Positions 8,602-17,770 of a stretch of 60,141 nt of DNA are shown here, one piece after another. The notes beneath the pieces are model-generated. The model did not search any database. It saw nothing but the letters and a program-made list of their open reading frames with translations, and was not told the origin of the DNA. A program made the translations under genes and the position numbers. How positions within the stretch are numbered: the first letter of the stretch is position 1; each line of letters begins with the position of its first letter. The stretch comes from Rhodoferax sp. (GTDB taxonomy: Bacteria > Pseudomonadota > Gammaproteobacteria > Burkholderiales > Burkholderiaceae_C): positions 1 to 60,141 of the forward strand of contig JARLJH010000002.1 in the NCBI GenBank assembly GCA_031291305.1, written 5' to 3'.

Positions 8602-10758
8602 ATGACACATCCGCCAACCTTCATGACCAAGTGTGCTATATATTCAGTAGCAATATGCGCTTTAATAACGGGGGCTGTAAGCATATTTCCCATGCAAGCC
8701 GTGGCGCAACCCAGCGTTCAGGCAAAAGCTGGTGAGCCGGTCACCCTGAACTTCCAAAACGCAGAGATTGACGCCGTGGCGCGTACCTTCGCCAGCATCA
8801 CGGGCAAGAACGTGGTGGTGGACCCGCGCGTCAAAGGCACGGTGACGCTGGTGACCGACAAGCCCGTGAGCCGCGCCGTCGCGATGGCCCAGTTTGTGTC
8901 GGCGCTGCGCCTGCAAGGTTTCACGCTGGTGGAGTCGGGCGGGTTGTACAAGGTGGTGCCCGAGGCCGAGGCCAAGCTGCAGACCAGCACAGTCACGGTG
9001 CCTGAAGCCGACGGCCAGGCGGTCGCGAGTGGCAACCAGATCGCCACGCAAATATTCATGCTCAACCACGAGTCAGCCAACAATCTGGTGCCGGTGCTGC
9101 GTCCGCTGATCACGCCCAACAACACCATCAACGCCAACCCCGGCAACAATTCGTTGGTGATCACCGATTACGCCGACAACTTGCGCCGCCTGGGACGCAT
9201 CATTGCCGCCATGGACGTGGCCAACGCCACCGATGTTGAGGTGATCCCGCTGAAATACGCCATCGCCTCCGATCTGGCCCCGCTGGTGCTGCGCCTGATG
9301 GGCTCCCAAACCACCAGCGCGGGAGCCGCTGCGCCTGGCGCTTCGGCCGGGTCGTTTACCACCGTTTTGCTGGCTGAGCCGCGCTCCAATGCTGTGATCG
9401 TGCGTGCCGCCAACGCGGCCCAACTGGCGCTGGCGCGTTCGCTGGTGCTCAAACTTGACCAGCCCGACGCGGCGGGTAGCGACGCGGCGGGCAACATCCA
9501 CGTGGTGTATCTGAAAAACGCCGATGCCACCAAACTGGCCACCACCCTGCGTGCCGCGATCAGTGGCGACAGCCACGCATCTGCCACCCCGACAACGACA
9601 ACGACCATGACAGGCAGTGCGGGTGCCAGTTCCAGCTCTACCGTGACTTCCGGCAGCGCTACCGGCGGGCAGATTCAGGCCGATGCGCCGACCAATTCGT
9701 TGGTCATCACCGCACCCGAGCCGCAATACCGCCAGCTGCGCGCGGTCATCGACAAGCTCGACGCGCGGCGTGCCCAGGTGTATGTGGAGAGCCTGATTGC
9801 CGAGATCAGTGAGGACAAGGCGGCGCAGTTTGGCATCCAGTGGCAGGGCGCTTCTGGCAAGTCTGGCGATGGGGCCATTGGTCTGCTGGGCACCAACTTT
9901 GGTACGGGTGGCGCCAATATCATCAACCTGGCCACCGGTGGTGCCAGTGGCTCGGTGGTGCCGCAGAACGGCCTCAACATCGGCGCGGCCATACGCACCA
10001 ACGGGGTGTATGTGCTGGGCTTTCTGGCCAATTTTCTGGAGTCCACCGGCAGCGGCAACGTGCTGTCCACCCCCAATCTGCTGACGCTGGACAACGAAGA
10101 AGCCAAGATCGTGATTGGTCAGAACGTACCTTTTGTCACCGGCCAGTACACCAGCTCCAACTCCACCTCAAGCACCGGCACCGTCAACCCGTTTCAGACC
10201 ATCGAGCGCAAGGACGTGGGCCTGACGCTCAAGGTCAAGCCGCAAATCAGTGAAAACGGCACGGTCAAACTGACGATTTACCAGGAAGTCTCCAGCGTGC
10301 AGGCGTCCACGGTCAACGCCACCAATGGCCCGACCACCAACAAGCGCACCATCGAGTCCACCGTGCTGGTGGATGACGGCAGCATCGTGGTGCTGGGTGG
10401 TTTGCTGCAGGACGAATACGCCGGCAATCAGGACAAGGTGCCGGGCCTAGGTGATGTGCCGTTTTTTGGGCACCTGTTCAAAAACGATACCCGCAGCCGC
10501 AAGAAGACCAATCTGATGGTGTTTTTGCGCCCGGTGGTGGTGCGTGATGCCAAGAGCAGTGATCAGATCTCGCTAGGCCGTTATGACCAGATGAACTCCG
10601 GCATGAAGCTGGCGCAGCCCGAACCCAGCAAAATATTGAGCATCAATGGCGCGGCCACGCTGGATGATGTTCCAGTCGTCAAGCTGACTCCAGGCCGTGC
10701 ATCGGCCAACGGCCAGTCTGTGCCGGTGCCAGCGCCGACTGTGGTTCCGGCTCAATAA
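8602..10758 (+). CDS. gspD: Type II secretion system secretin GspD
   Basis: GspD forms the outer-membrane channel of the T2SS. A signal peptide ends at AVAQ; then come the N0 domain (VTLNFQNAEIDAVARTFASITG), N1-N3 repeats each closing with motifs such as NSLVITDYADNLRRL and NAVIVRAANAAQL, and the C-terminal secretin domain with VPGLGDVPFFGHLF. At 718 residues it is of usual size. A Ser/Thr/Ala-rich insert (residues about 330-355) lies in N3. The signal peptide core is encoded by a palindromic repeat copy (8633-8690). No pilotin gene (gspS) is nearby. Confidence 0.95.
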   Translation: MTHPPTFMTKCAIYSVAICALITGAVSIFPMQAVAQPSVQAKAGEPVTLNFQNAEIDAVARTFASITGKNVVVDPRVKGTVTLVTDKPVSRAVAMAQFVSALRLQGFTLVESGGLYKVVPEAEAKLQTSTVTVPEADGQAVASGNQIATQIFMLNHESANNLVPVLRPLITPNNTINANPGNNSLVITDYADNLRRLGRIIAAMDVANATDVEVIPLKYAIASDLAPLVLRLMGSQTTSAGAAAPGASAGSFTTVLLAEPRSNAVIVRAANAAQLALARSLVLKLDQPDAAGSDAAGNIHVVYLKNADATKLATTLRAAISGDSHASATPTTTTTMTGSAGASSSSTVTSGSATGGQIQADAPTNSLVITAPEPQYRQLRAVIDKLDARRAQVYVESLIAEISEDKAAQFGIQWQGASGKSGDGAIGLLGTNFGTGGANIINLATGGASGSVVPQNGLNIGAAIRTNGVYVLGFLANFLESTGSGNVLSTPNLLTLDNEEAKIVIGQNVPFVTGQYTSSNSTSSTGTVNPFQTIERKDVGLTLKVKPQISENGTVKLTIYQEVSSVQASTVNATNGPTTNKRTIESTVLVDDGSIVVLGGLLQDEYAGNQDKVPGLGDVPFFGHLFKNDTRSRKKTNLMVFLRPVVVRDAKSSDQISLGRYDQMNSGMKLAQPEPSKILSINGAATLDDVPVVKLTPGRASANGQSVPVPAPTVVPAQ
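8633..8690 (-). repeat. Palindromic repeat copy 3 (signal peptide of gspD)
   Basis: Contains AGTAGCAATATGC and AACGGGGGCTGT. It aligns base by base and in the same reading frame with the copies at the starts of the phospholipase and dsbD genes. In GspD it encodes AIYSVAICALITGAVS. Confidence 0.75.
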
Positions 10759-10782
10759 GGCCAGAAGCAAACAAAAACCATC

Positions 10783-12183
10783 ATGCGCTACCCCTTGCCC
10801 TACGCCTTCGCGCGCACGCATCAGTTGTTGTTGGAGGACGACGCTGACCAGCTCACACTGCTGGTGCACCCGCAGTCCAACCCCGCCGCGCTGGGTGAGG
10901 TGCTGCGCAAATACCCGCATAGCCAGTTGCAGACGCAGTCCGCCAGCACGCTGGTGCAGCGCATCAGCGCCGCCTACGCGCAAGGCGAATCCAGTGCCGC
11001 AGCGGTGGTTAGCGAGGTTGAAAGCGACGCTGATCTCTCCCGGATGATGCAGGACCTGCCCGCCATCGAAGATTTGTTGGAGACCGCCGACGACGCGCCC
11101 ATCATCCGCATGCTCAACGCGCTGCTGACGCAGGCCGCCCGCGATGGCGCCAGCGATATTCACATCGAGCCTTACGAGCGACATTCATCGGTGCGTTTTC
11201 GCGTCGATGGCACTTTGAGGGAGGTGGTACAGCCCAACCGCGCCCTGCACGCCGCGCTGATCTCGCGCCTGAAAATCATGGCCGAGCTCGACATTGCCGA
11301 GCGTCGCCTGCCGCAGGACGGCCGCATCAGCCTGCGCATCGGCACCCGCGCGGTGGATGTGCGTGTTTCCACCATTCCCAGTGCCCATGGCGAGCGTGCC
11401 GTGCTGCGTCTGCTGGATAAGTCTGAAGGCCGTTTGAGCCTGGAAGCCTTGGGCATGCAGGGCGAAGTGCTACGTAAATTTGAGCAACTGGTGGCTCAGC
11501 CGCACGGCATTGTGCTGGTCACCGGTCCCACTGGCTCGGGAAAGACCACCACCCTGTATGCGGCGCTGAGTCGCCTGGACGCCGGGCGCAACAACATCAT
11601 GACGGTGGAAGATCCCATCGAATACGAGTTGGCCGGTGTCGGCCAGACGCAGGTCAACCCGAAGATCGAACTCGACTTTGCCAAGGCCCTGCGTGCCATC
11701 CTGCGGCAAGACCCGGACATCATCATGATCGGCGAAATCCGCGACTTCGAGACCGCGCAGATTGCCATTCAGGCCAGTTTGACCGGCCATCTGGTGCTGG
11801 CCACCTTGCACACCAACGACTCGGCCAGCGCCGTTACCCGCCTGACCGACATGGGGGTCGAGCCGTTTCTGCTGAGTTCCAGCCTGCTGGGCGTATTGGC
11901 CCAGCGGCTGGTGCGCAAGCTGTGCCCGCACTGCAAGCAGGGCACGCACCCGGTCGGCTGCGAATTGTGCGGCCATACCGGCTACCAGGGTCGCAGTGGT
12001 GTGTTTGAGCTGTTGGTGACCGACGATGCCATCCGCGCCCAGATTCACAGCCGCACCGCCGAGGCCGATATCCGCACTGCGGCGCGGGCGGCAGGCATGG
12101 TGTTGATGCGTGAGGACGGCGAGCGGCTGGTGCGCGAGGGCCTCACCAGTCGTGAGGAGCTGCTGCGTGTCACGCGTGATTAG
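10783..12183 (+). CDS. gspE: Type II secretion ATPase GspE
   Basis: GspE is the cytoplasmic hexameric ATPase that drives the pseudopilus. Visible motifs are the Walker [11 protein letters not shown] (residues 248-257), the Asp box [10 protein letters not shown], Walker [10 protein letters not shown] and the His box [14 protein letters not shown], followed by the zinc-binding cysteines C381, C384, C393 and C396. The N1 domain is short and the total of 466 residues is at the lower end for the family. It starts 24 bp after gspD. gspF does not follow directly: about 310 bp with a gene remnant intervene. Confidence 0.96.
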   Translation: MRYPLPYAFARTHQLLLEDDADQLTLLVHPQSNPAALGEVLRKYPHSQLQTQSASTLVQRISAAYAQGESSAAAVVSEVESDADLSRMMQDLPAIEDLLETADDAPIIRMLNALLTQAARDGASDIHIEPYERHSSVRFRVDGTLREVVQPNRALHAALISRLKIMAELDIAERRLPQDGRISLRIGTRAVDVRVSTIPSAHGERAVLRLLDKSEGRLSLEALGMQGEVLRKFEQLVAQPHGIVLVTGPTGSGKTTTLYAALSRLDAGRNNIMTVEDPIEYELAGVGQTQVNPKIELDFAKALRAILRQDPDIIMIGEIRDFETAQIAIQASLTGHLVLATLHTNDSASAVTRLTDMGVEPFLLSSSLLGVLAQRLVRKLCPHCKQGTHPVGCELCGHTGYQGRSGVFELLVTDDAIRAQIHSRTAEADIRTAARAAGMVLMREDGERLVREGLTSREELLRVTRD

Positions 12184-12200
12184 CGGTGACCATTTCATTG

Positions 12201-12260
12201 AAGAAAATGACTTCTAGCCATTGTCGTACAAGTATTTTGTGCTTCACTTTTGATATCAAT
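12201..12260 (+). repeat. Palindromic repeat copy 4 (gspE-gspF gap)
   Basis: A worn copy (CTTCTAGCC ... GATATCAAT) in the gap after gspE. Its right end overlaps the FNR-type site. Confidence 0.5.
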
Positions 12261-12263
12261 CAA
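12250..12263. promoter_or_regulatory. Perfect FNR/Anr-type site
   Basis: TTGATATCAATCAA matches the FNR/Anr consensus TTGAT-N4-ATCAA at all ten defined positions. It lies 21 bp before the ATG of the peroxiredoxin remnant and inside the T2SS operon. About 0.06 such sites would be expected by chance in a window this size, ignoring composition. Confidence 0.5.
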
Positions 12264-12283
12264 CATGCCTTGAAGTGATCAAA

Positions 12284-12487
12284 ATGTCTGCAAACCCACC
12301 GAATTGTGATTTTGGCTGGAAAGGCCTGGACTTTGACCTGCCGGGCCAGATCGACGCCGTGCGCGAATTGCAGGCGCTGGGGATCAGCGTGGTGGCCATC
12401 TCATCGAATGACGTGACTGCCGACTCAATGGACAGTTTTGAGCAGAACGCCAGCATCGGCTGCTCGATCACGTGGAAAGACGCGTAG
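12284..12487 (+). pseudogene. Internally deleted peroxiredoxin/thioredoxin-family remnant
   Basis: This 67-codon frame joins two pieces typical of a redoxin family (AhpC/TSA-like, TlpA-like). The N-terminal piece CDFGWKGLDFDLPG is followed directly by DAVRELQALGISVVAISSND...DSFEQNA, which normally lies over 60 residues further on. The missing middle would hold the catalytic cysteine motif (NHCPYV-like), so the product cannot be an active redoxin. It sits between gspE and gspF, 7 bp before gspF, so it may persist only as a spacer that carries the gspF ribosome site. The family match is from memory and has not been checked by search. Confidence 0.65.
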
Positions 12488-12494
12488 GAGCATC

Positions 12495-13721
12495 ATGCCG
12501 GTTTATGCTTTTGAAGGCCTGAGCGCCGACGGTCAAACCCGCAAAGGGGTGATTGAGGCCGACTCGGCCAAGGCCGCGCGGGGCCAGTTGCGTGCACAGG
12601 CGCTGGTGCCCATCAAGGTGGAGCCGGTTAGCGCGCAGCAGACCGCTGCCCAACGCAGCGGCGCGTCCACCCGGCGCAGCCAGCGCGTCTTTGGCCCCAC
12701 CGCCCTGACCATCTGGACGCGTCAACTGGCCGGACTGGTGTCTTCCGGGCTGCCGCTGGAGCGCGCGCTCACCTCCCTGTCGGATGAGGCTGAAAAAGCC
12801 CCTGAGCGCGAACTGGTGGCCACCTTGCGCTCTGAAGTCAATAGCGGATCAGCCTTTGCCAAGGCGCTGTCGCAGCACCCGCGTGAGTTCTCTGACATCT
12901 ATGTGGCAGTGATTGGCGCAGGCGAGCAAAGCGGCAACCTGGGTTTGGTGCTGGAGCGCCTGGCTGACGACCTGGAAGAGCAGCAGGCGCTCAAGTCCAA
13001 ACTCATCGGCGCCGCGCTCTACCCGGCCATCGTCTCGCTGGTGGCCATCGTCATCGTGCTGTTTCTGGTGACCTACGTGGTGCCACAGGTGGCGCATGTG
13101 TTTGCCGGCAGCAAACACGCACTGCCGGTGCTCACGGTGATCATGATCGCCATGAGCAGTTTTGTGCGCGCCTATGGCTGGTTGATGCTGATAGCTCTTG
13201 TTTTGGTAGCTATCAGCGCACGTTTTGCCTTGGCTAACGCCGCTTTTCGTCAAAAGTTTGATGCCGCCTGGTTGAACCTGCCGATCCTCGGGCGGCTGTC
13301 ACGCAGCTACAACGCCGCACGTTTTGCCAGCACCCTGGCAATGCTGGCTGCCGCCGGTGTGCCGATTCTGAAAGCGCTGCAGGCCGCAGCGGAAACCCTG
13401 TCCAACCGCGCCATGCGCAGCGACGCGCAGGACGCGCTGGTGCTGGTGCGCGAAGGCGCGCCGCTGGCGTCCGCCCTGGCGCAAAAGAAGCGTTTTCCGC
13501 CGCTCTTGGCCATGTTCTCCCGCCTGGGTGAACAGACTGGTCAACTCCCGCTGATGCTGCAACGTGCCGCCAAGCAGCTTAGCACCGAGGTGCAACGCCG
13601 CGCCATGCAACTTGCTACCTTGTTAGAACCTCTGCTCATCGTCGCCATGGGTGTAGTAGTGATGTTGATTGTGCTGGCGGTGCTGATGCCGATCATTCAG
13701 CTGAACCAGTTGGTGAAGTGA
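12495..13721 (+). CDS. gspF: Type II secretion platform protein GspF
   Basis: A polytopic inner-membrane protein with two T2SSF domains. MPVYAFEGLSADGQTRKGVIEAD opens it; the first domain has RQLAGLVSSGLPLERAL and VIGAGEQSGNLGLVLERLAD, the second FASTLAMLAAAGVPILKAL and SRLGEQTGQLPLMLQRAA. Membrane segments lie near residues 171-196, 222-245 and 375-400. The start is set by AGGAG at 12486-12490. The second membrane segment (LIALVLVAISA) is encoded by a palindromic repeat copy. The last T2SS gene of the operon. Confidence 0.95.
   Translation: MPVYAFEGLSADGQTRKGVIEADSAKAARGQLRAQALVPIKVEPVSAQQTAAQRSGASTRRSQRVFGPTALTIWTRQLAGLVSSGLPLERALTSLSDEAEKAPERELVATLRSEVNSGSAFAKALSQHPREFSDIYVAVIGAGEQSGNLGLVLERLADDLEEQQALKSKLIGAALYPAIVSLVAIVIVLFLVTYVVPQVAHVFAGSKHALPVLTVIMIAMSSFVRAYGWLMLIALVLVAISARFALANAAFRQKFDAAWLNLPILGRLSRSYNAARFASTLAMLAAAGVPILKALQAAAETLSNRAMRSDAQDALVLVREGAPLASALAQKKRFPPLLAMFSRLGEQTGQLPLMLQRAAKQLSTEVQRRAMQLATLLEPLLIVAMGVVVMLIVLAVLMPIIQLNQLVK
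13187..13219 (-). repeat. Palindromic repeat copy 5 (membrane segment of gspF)
   Basis: CTGATAGCTCTTG followed by GGTAGCTATCAG: the two arms of the element around a short centre. Read in the same frame as the signal-peptide copies (LIA...VAI). Confidence 0.6.
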
Positions 13722-13739
13722 TCGCCCGCGTTCTGCGGG

Positions 13740-14909
13740 TCAAAACGCTATATGCACGCTTGCGCTGAGACCGTAAGCTTTGGCCTGGTTTAGAGCTAGC
13801 TTGTCTGAGCGCAACGACAGGTCAAACCAAGTGTGGTGCAGCCCGATTTGTACCGTGCCAAAGCGGGTGTCATAGCTGGTGTTAATGCGCCACTGTGGGT
13901 TGATGGCGTAGGCCAAGCCCATCTCCGGAAACCATTCGCCTTGGGTGTAGCTGGTGGCCAATTGGGCCTCAAACCCTGCCACCGGGTAGGCGGCGGCAAG
14001 CCAGAGCTTGGGGTCCAGGGTTTGGGTGAGATCCTGATAACTGCTTTGGGCAGTAGCGGTGGGGTTGAAGTGCACATAACCACTGGTGTCAAAGTACTTG
14101 GTGGCTGAGTTGTAATTTGCCGCGTAGTTGGGCAGGTTTTTCCAGCGAATGCTGGCTGCCAGGTCGTTGACCGCTGCTTCCAGCCGTAAGCCGTCCTGGC
14201 GGCGCAGTGTCAGGCCCAGATCAAGGGCGTAACCTTGACCAGACACGCTGGGTCGCATGCCGAAGGGTGGGTTGAACTTGCCAGCGCCAGAGGTGTCCAG
14301 GCCGCTATAAGTGCTGTTTTGGATCACGTCAGCGTTGAAATCGGTGCTGCTCAGGGTCACGACCTGTCCGGTCATGGTCTCTACTTTGATCTGTTTGCCG
14401 TTGAGCAGCGACATCCCGGCGCCCCAGCTCAATTGCCAGGCGTTTCCTAGTGCAGATTGGAAACTCTTGCTCAAACGCGCGCCGTTGGCTTCAAAGCTTT
14501 CAATGCGGTAATTCACCTGGTAAGTTCGGCCTGTGTCATAGCCACTGCTGTTGTGGTATTGCCAGACGAGGTCAGAGGTGTCTGGGCTGGCCTTTACTAT
14601 CGCTTCGGCTCGATACAAAGCGCCCAGACGAAAGCCGTTCCACTGCGCACCGGTTTCAGCTCGGGCAAACAAAAGCCCAAGGTTATCGCCGCTGTAAGGT
14701 GTGTAATCGCCTTGCCATTTGCCGGTGTATTGGCGCATGGCGACCGAGTCATTGCCTTCAAACGCCAGGGCATCTGCATAGACGCTCCTGGTTAATCCGT
14801 TGTTGGCCGGGTTGTCCACAGCCAAAATCCCGTCAGCCTTGGCTTGTGGAGCGCAGACCAACAAAGCCAGCAACCCTGTCAGGGTCGCTCGGTGGTAATG
14901 TGTTTTCAT
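13740..14909 (-). CDS. Outer-membrane beta-barrel protein, family not recognised
   Basis: 389 residues with a clear signal peptide (LTGLLALLVCAPQAKA, then DGILAVDNPA). Alternating hydrophobic strands rich in Tyr, Trp and Gly follow, and it ends in the barrel-targeting residue Phe (SASVHIAF). The strand pattern suggests 12-14 strands and a porin- or FadL-like fold, but no family was recognised. It is convergent with gspF and follows a large lipoprotein gene on the same strand, separated by a strong terminator hairpin. Presence beside the T2SS and the lipoprotein suggests a cell-surface role; that is inference. Confidence 0.7.
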   Translation of the reverse strand: MKTHYHRATLTGLLALLVCAPQAKADGILAVDNPANNGLTRSVYADALAFEGNDSVAMRQYTGKWQGDYTPYSGDNLGLLFARAETGAQWNGFRLGALYRAEAIVKASPDTSDLVWQYHNSSGYDTGRTYQVNYRIESFEANGARLSKSFQSALGNAWQLSWGAGMSLLNGKQIKVETMTGQVVTLSSTDFNADVIQNSTYSGLDTSGAGKFNPPFGMRPSVSGQGYALDLGLTLRRQDGLRLEAAVNDLAASIRWKNLPNYAANYNSATKYFDTSGYVHFNPTATAQSSYQDLTQTLDPKLWLAAAYPVAGFEAQLATSYTQGEWFPEMGLAYAINPQWRINTSYDTRFGTVQIGLHHTWFDLSLRSDKLALNQAKAYGLSASVHIAF

Positions 14910-14924
14910 GTTGCTTGAGGGTGC

Positions 14925-14955
14925 AAAAAAAATCCGGCGGGATTGCCGCCGGATT
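14925..14955 (-). terminator. Rho-independent terminator after the surface lipoprotein gene
   Basis: On the minus strand a perfect 10-bp stem (AATCCGGCGG / CCGCCGGATT) with a 5-base loop at 14931-14955 is followed by eight T residues (14925-14932). It lies between the lipoprotein stop (14981) and the barrel gene start (14909), so it ends or attenuates the lipoprotein transcript. Confidence 0.9.
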
Positions 14956-14980
14956 GTGATGTCACTGAAATGTTGCTCGA

Positions 14981-17434
14981 TCAGTTCAGCGAAGCGGATG
15001 AACCGTCGATGTAGTTGATGACGTTACCGATGATGGTGGCCAGCTTGCTGCCAGACTTGGTTGCCAGCGTCTGATTCGTATTGGCTGGGTCCGGCGCGAT
15101 GACAACGCCATCCTGATTGCTCAGACTCAAGTCGGAAACACCCCCTGGGGTCGAATTGCCTGAACCTGTGATGCTGACGGTGCCATAGCTGTAGTTCAGT
15201 GTGACGTGAACCGCATCAAGGCCTGTCTGCGTTGCGCTCATAGTCAAGCTCATCAGAGGTCGGCTCGGTGCTTGCACGGTACCTGTGAACACTAACGCGG
15301 CGTGATGGTAGTTGGTTGCCGAGCCAACACTGAGGCTGTCATACGTCGAGTACGTTGGCTCGTCAGCTGTCAGATTGCCTGTCAGGTACTGTCCAGCGCC
15401 ACCCGTTGAGATGTCGCTGATGCTGCCATCAAACGCAATATGGGTGGGCTGATAGTTTTGACCATTCTTGTCATTCATGAATGAGCCTATCGTGACCGTG
15501 CCGGTGAACTTGTTGGCAGCGGTTTGCACGGTGCCGATCAATTGGGCACCTGTCATCCGTTTTCCGGTCGTGTTAGCGTAGGTTTCATCTAGATCAAAAT
15601 AGCTTCCGCTGCCAATGGCGAGGCTGGAGACCTTGGTCGTATCCACCGCGTTGGCGGTAGACACAGAGCCAGATAGCGCGTAATGAAAGTTGCTGCCAGT
15701 CAATGCTGAACGCGCAAAGTTGATGGTCACCGCGTCGGGAGCTGTGCCGGGGATTTCGATTTGTCCCGTTGGGCAAGTCAAACTTTGTTGGCTGATGGAG
15801 TTTGCGTTGGGCGCAACGCAGATACTGGTGGATGATGGCAAGGTGCCCGTCAAGGCTCCCGCTGTTATCTGGCCGAGCGTACCGTTGTAGGTCATGCTGA
15901 ACGTGCCAGCGCCTGTCGGCACATAAACCGTAGCGCCACTCGTGGACAACAGCGAGTTCTTTGCCAGTGTCGGCTGGCCGGGTGTTGTTACGTTGCCATA
16001 ACCATCAATAGCTACGTTTTGGTTGTAACGCGTTGCGGTATATGCATATTGGCCAGACGTTGCTGCCGGGCCGACAGCGTAGAGCACAAATTTGAACCGG
16101 CTGTTCGCGTAATCCGCTGATGTGCTGCTGAAATTGGCGCACGTGGCCAGAGCGCCAGAGGTGGCGTAATCAGTATCTATCCAACACTTGTTGTAAGAGC
16201 CTCCTCCATACCAGACGGCATTGATATTGCCATCTGTGTAAACATAAGCTGGCTTGCTATTGACAGGGTCCGTCCCGTTGCTGACGATGTTTGGCAAGCT
16301 ATATCCGTAGCCACCCTTGACACTCTCATAAAACTTGGTGGTCAAAATGAGTGCATCAATACGGTTGGCCACTTTGTCCATGTTTGGCCCAATGGTGGCC
16401 TTGAGGTCATTACTGGCTTTGAGGGCCTGGGTGTCCAGGAAACCATTGATGCCAAAGGTTGTGATGAGCGCCGTGCGTAGTTCAGTAAAAAAGGCCTTGG
16501 CCTTTTGCAGATCAGCCAATACTGTGTTGATGGACGTGCTTGATCCTCCGTCAGACGGCGATGTGACGCCTGTGACATCCGTGTCAATCGAACCAAGGGC
16601 AGTGGGGAGGTTGCTGATGATGTTTTTGCTGTCGGCATTTGCCAAATCTGCTGCCGCTGCAAGCTTTTCGGCAGCCATGTCAGCTGCGAACGTGCTGGGA
16701 GCGTACGCCGGATCTGTCAGGGCGGTAGTACCCTTTTTGCCGTCAATCTGTCCATCGCTTAAGTCATCCGCCAAACTCTTGGCGACATCCAAGGCTGTCT
16801 TTCCTGTGCCAGCCGTCTTGGCCAGCGCGGCGAGCACCAGCGCATAGACATCACCCGGTTTCGCCAAATCAAGACTAGCTGCGGTGGTGCCATCAACCAA
16901 GGTGGGGGCTTGCAACAGGTCCGTCAGGCCCAGGGCAACTTGGATTTTGTTGTTGGCGACTGCAATGTCATTGGCAGTGACCGTCGTCAGGCCACCTTTG
17001 GCGGTTTCAAGTTCAACCACGGCGGCGTTGGTGGCTGGTGTCACACCCACCGCTGCGAGGACAGCCGATGCGAATGCACGTAATTTTTCAGCCTTACCAA
17101 AGGGTTTGTTGGTTTTCGTGCCTTCGTCATAGTAAGTGCCGGTGCCGTCGTCTTTGCCGGTGACCTCAACCAGGATTGGGCCGGAATAGCTGGATGGAAT
17201 GCTCACCGCCGCAGTGCCTGTGCCACCAGCGATGTCGGCTGTGCCAAGCACTGTGCCGTCTGGTTTTTTGAGGGTGACATGCGCGCCGTCAGAAAACTTG
17301 CCGAGTGAAGGCGATACCGTCACCGCCGTAGTGCCTGTGGCGCTGCCGTCTCCGCCGCCACCGCCACAGCCCGTCAGAGCTAATGCCGCAGCGCCAGCGA
17401 GGGCCACAGCCAATGTATTGAGTTTGAACTTCAT
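14981..17434 (-). CDS. Large surface lipoprotein with Gly-rich linker, function unknown
   Basis: About 817 residues. The N terminus MKFKLNTLAVALAGAAALA-LTGC is a lipoprotein signal with lipobox LTGC, and the mature protein starts with a Gly run and GDGS. A beta-rich N-terminal domain (VTVSPSLGKFSDGAHVTLKKPDG...) follows, then a long alpha-helical, Ala/Lys/Asp-rich middle (residues about 130-360), then a beta-rich Ser/Thr/Asn/Gly-rich C-terminal half with few charges. Such architecture is common in secreted or surface lipoproteins of Gram-negative bacteria; a Cys followed by Gly repeats is often seen in large surface lipoproteins. AGGAAG 5-6 bases upstream supports the start at 17434. Neighbouring T2SS genes make it a candidate T2SS substrate (inference). 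No enzyme motif was recognised. Confidence 0.72.
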   Translation of the reverse strand: MKFKLNTLAVALAGAAALALTGCGGGGGDGSATGTTAVTVSPSLGKFSDGAHVTLKKPDGTVLGTADIAGGTGTAAVSIPSSYSGPILVEVTGKDDGTGTYYDEGTKTNKPFGKAEKLRAFASAVLAAVGVTPATNAAVVELETAKGGLTTVTANDIAVANNKIQVALGLTDLLQAPTLVDGTTAASLDLAKPGDVYALVLAALAKTAGTGKTALDVAKSLADDLSDGQIDGKKGTTALTDPAYAPSTFAADMAAEKLAAAADLANADSKNIISNLPTALGSIDTDVTGVTSPSDGGSSTSINTVLADLQKAKAFFTELRTALITTFGINGFLDTQALKASNDLKATIGPNMDKVANRIDALILTTKFYESVKGGYGYSLPNIVSNGTDPVNSKPAYVYTDGNINAVWYGGGSYNKCWIDTDYATSGALATCANFSSTSADYANSRFKFVLYAVGPAATSGQYAYTATRYNQNVAIDGYGNVTTPGQPTLAKNSLLSTSGATVYVPTGAGTFSMTYNGTLGQITAGALTGTLPSSTSICVAPNANSISQQSLTCPTGQIEIPGTAPDAVTINFARSALTGSNFHYALSGSVSTANAVDTTKVSSLAIGSGSYFDLDETYANTTGKRMTGAQLIGTVQTAANKFTGTVTIGSFMNDKNGQNYQPTHIAFDGSISDISTGGAGQYLTGNLTADEPTYSTYDSLSVGSATNYHHAALVFTGTVQAPSRPLMSLTMSATQTGLDAVHVTLNYSYGTVSITGSGNSTPGGVSDLSLSNQDGVVIAPDPANTNQTLATKSGSKLATIIGNVINYIDGSSASLN

Positions 17435-17717
17435 AACTTCCTGATTCGTTGATTGTTGATGTGAAGGTTGGCCGCGCACCCGCCAACCTGTTGCAATTTG
17501 TAACACTGTCAACGAATTGTGTCCAGTTCGTTTCTATGGACACATCAGAGCTAAATTGAGTGTGTTTGATGTGCGTCAACTACTGCGCTGCGGAGTTTCC
17601 AATTTCAGCGCCGTGCCAGCAACATATCTGGCGCAACTTTCGGTCTGGGCGATCTGATTCACTTCCGCAAAGGCGTCCCATGACCAGCGGCAATCCCGGC
17701 ATGTGAATAGGAAATAT
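17435..17717 (-). promoter_or_regulatory. Upstream region of the lipoprotein gene
   Basis: This non-coding stretch holds the ribosome site of the lipoprotein gene (AGGAAG near 17440). On the minus strand a TTGACA at about 17508-17513 could be a -35 element; no convincing -10 was found. Nothing else was recognised up to the repeat copy at 17718. Confidence 0.35.
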
Positions 17718-17770
17718 CCGTGTGGCCCAATAATTACCTGCGTGGGTAGCTATCTTTTTGAGTAGCTACC
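17718..17770 (+). repeat. Palindromic repeat copy 6
   Basis: GTGTGGCCCAATAATTACC ... GGGTAGCTATC, ending in the last codons of the phospholipase gene. Confidence 0.55.
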
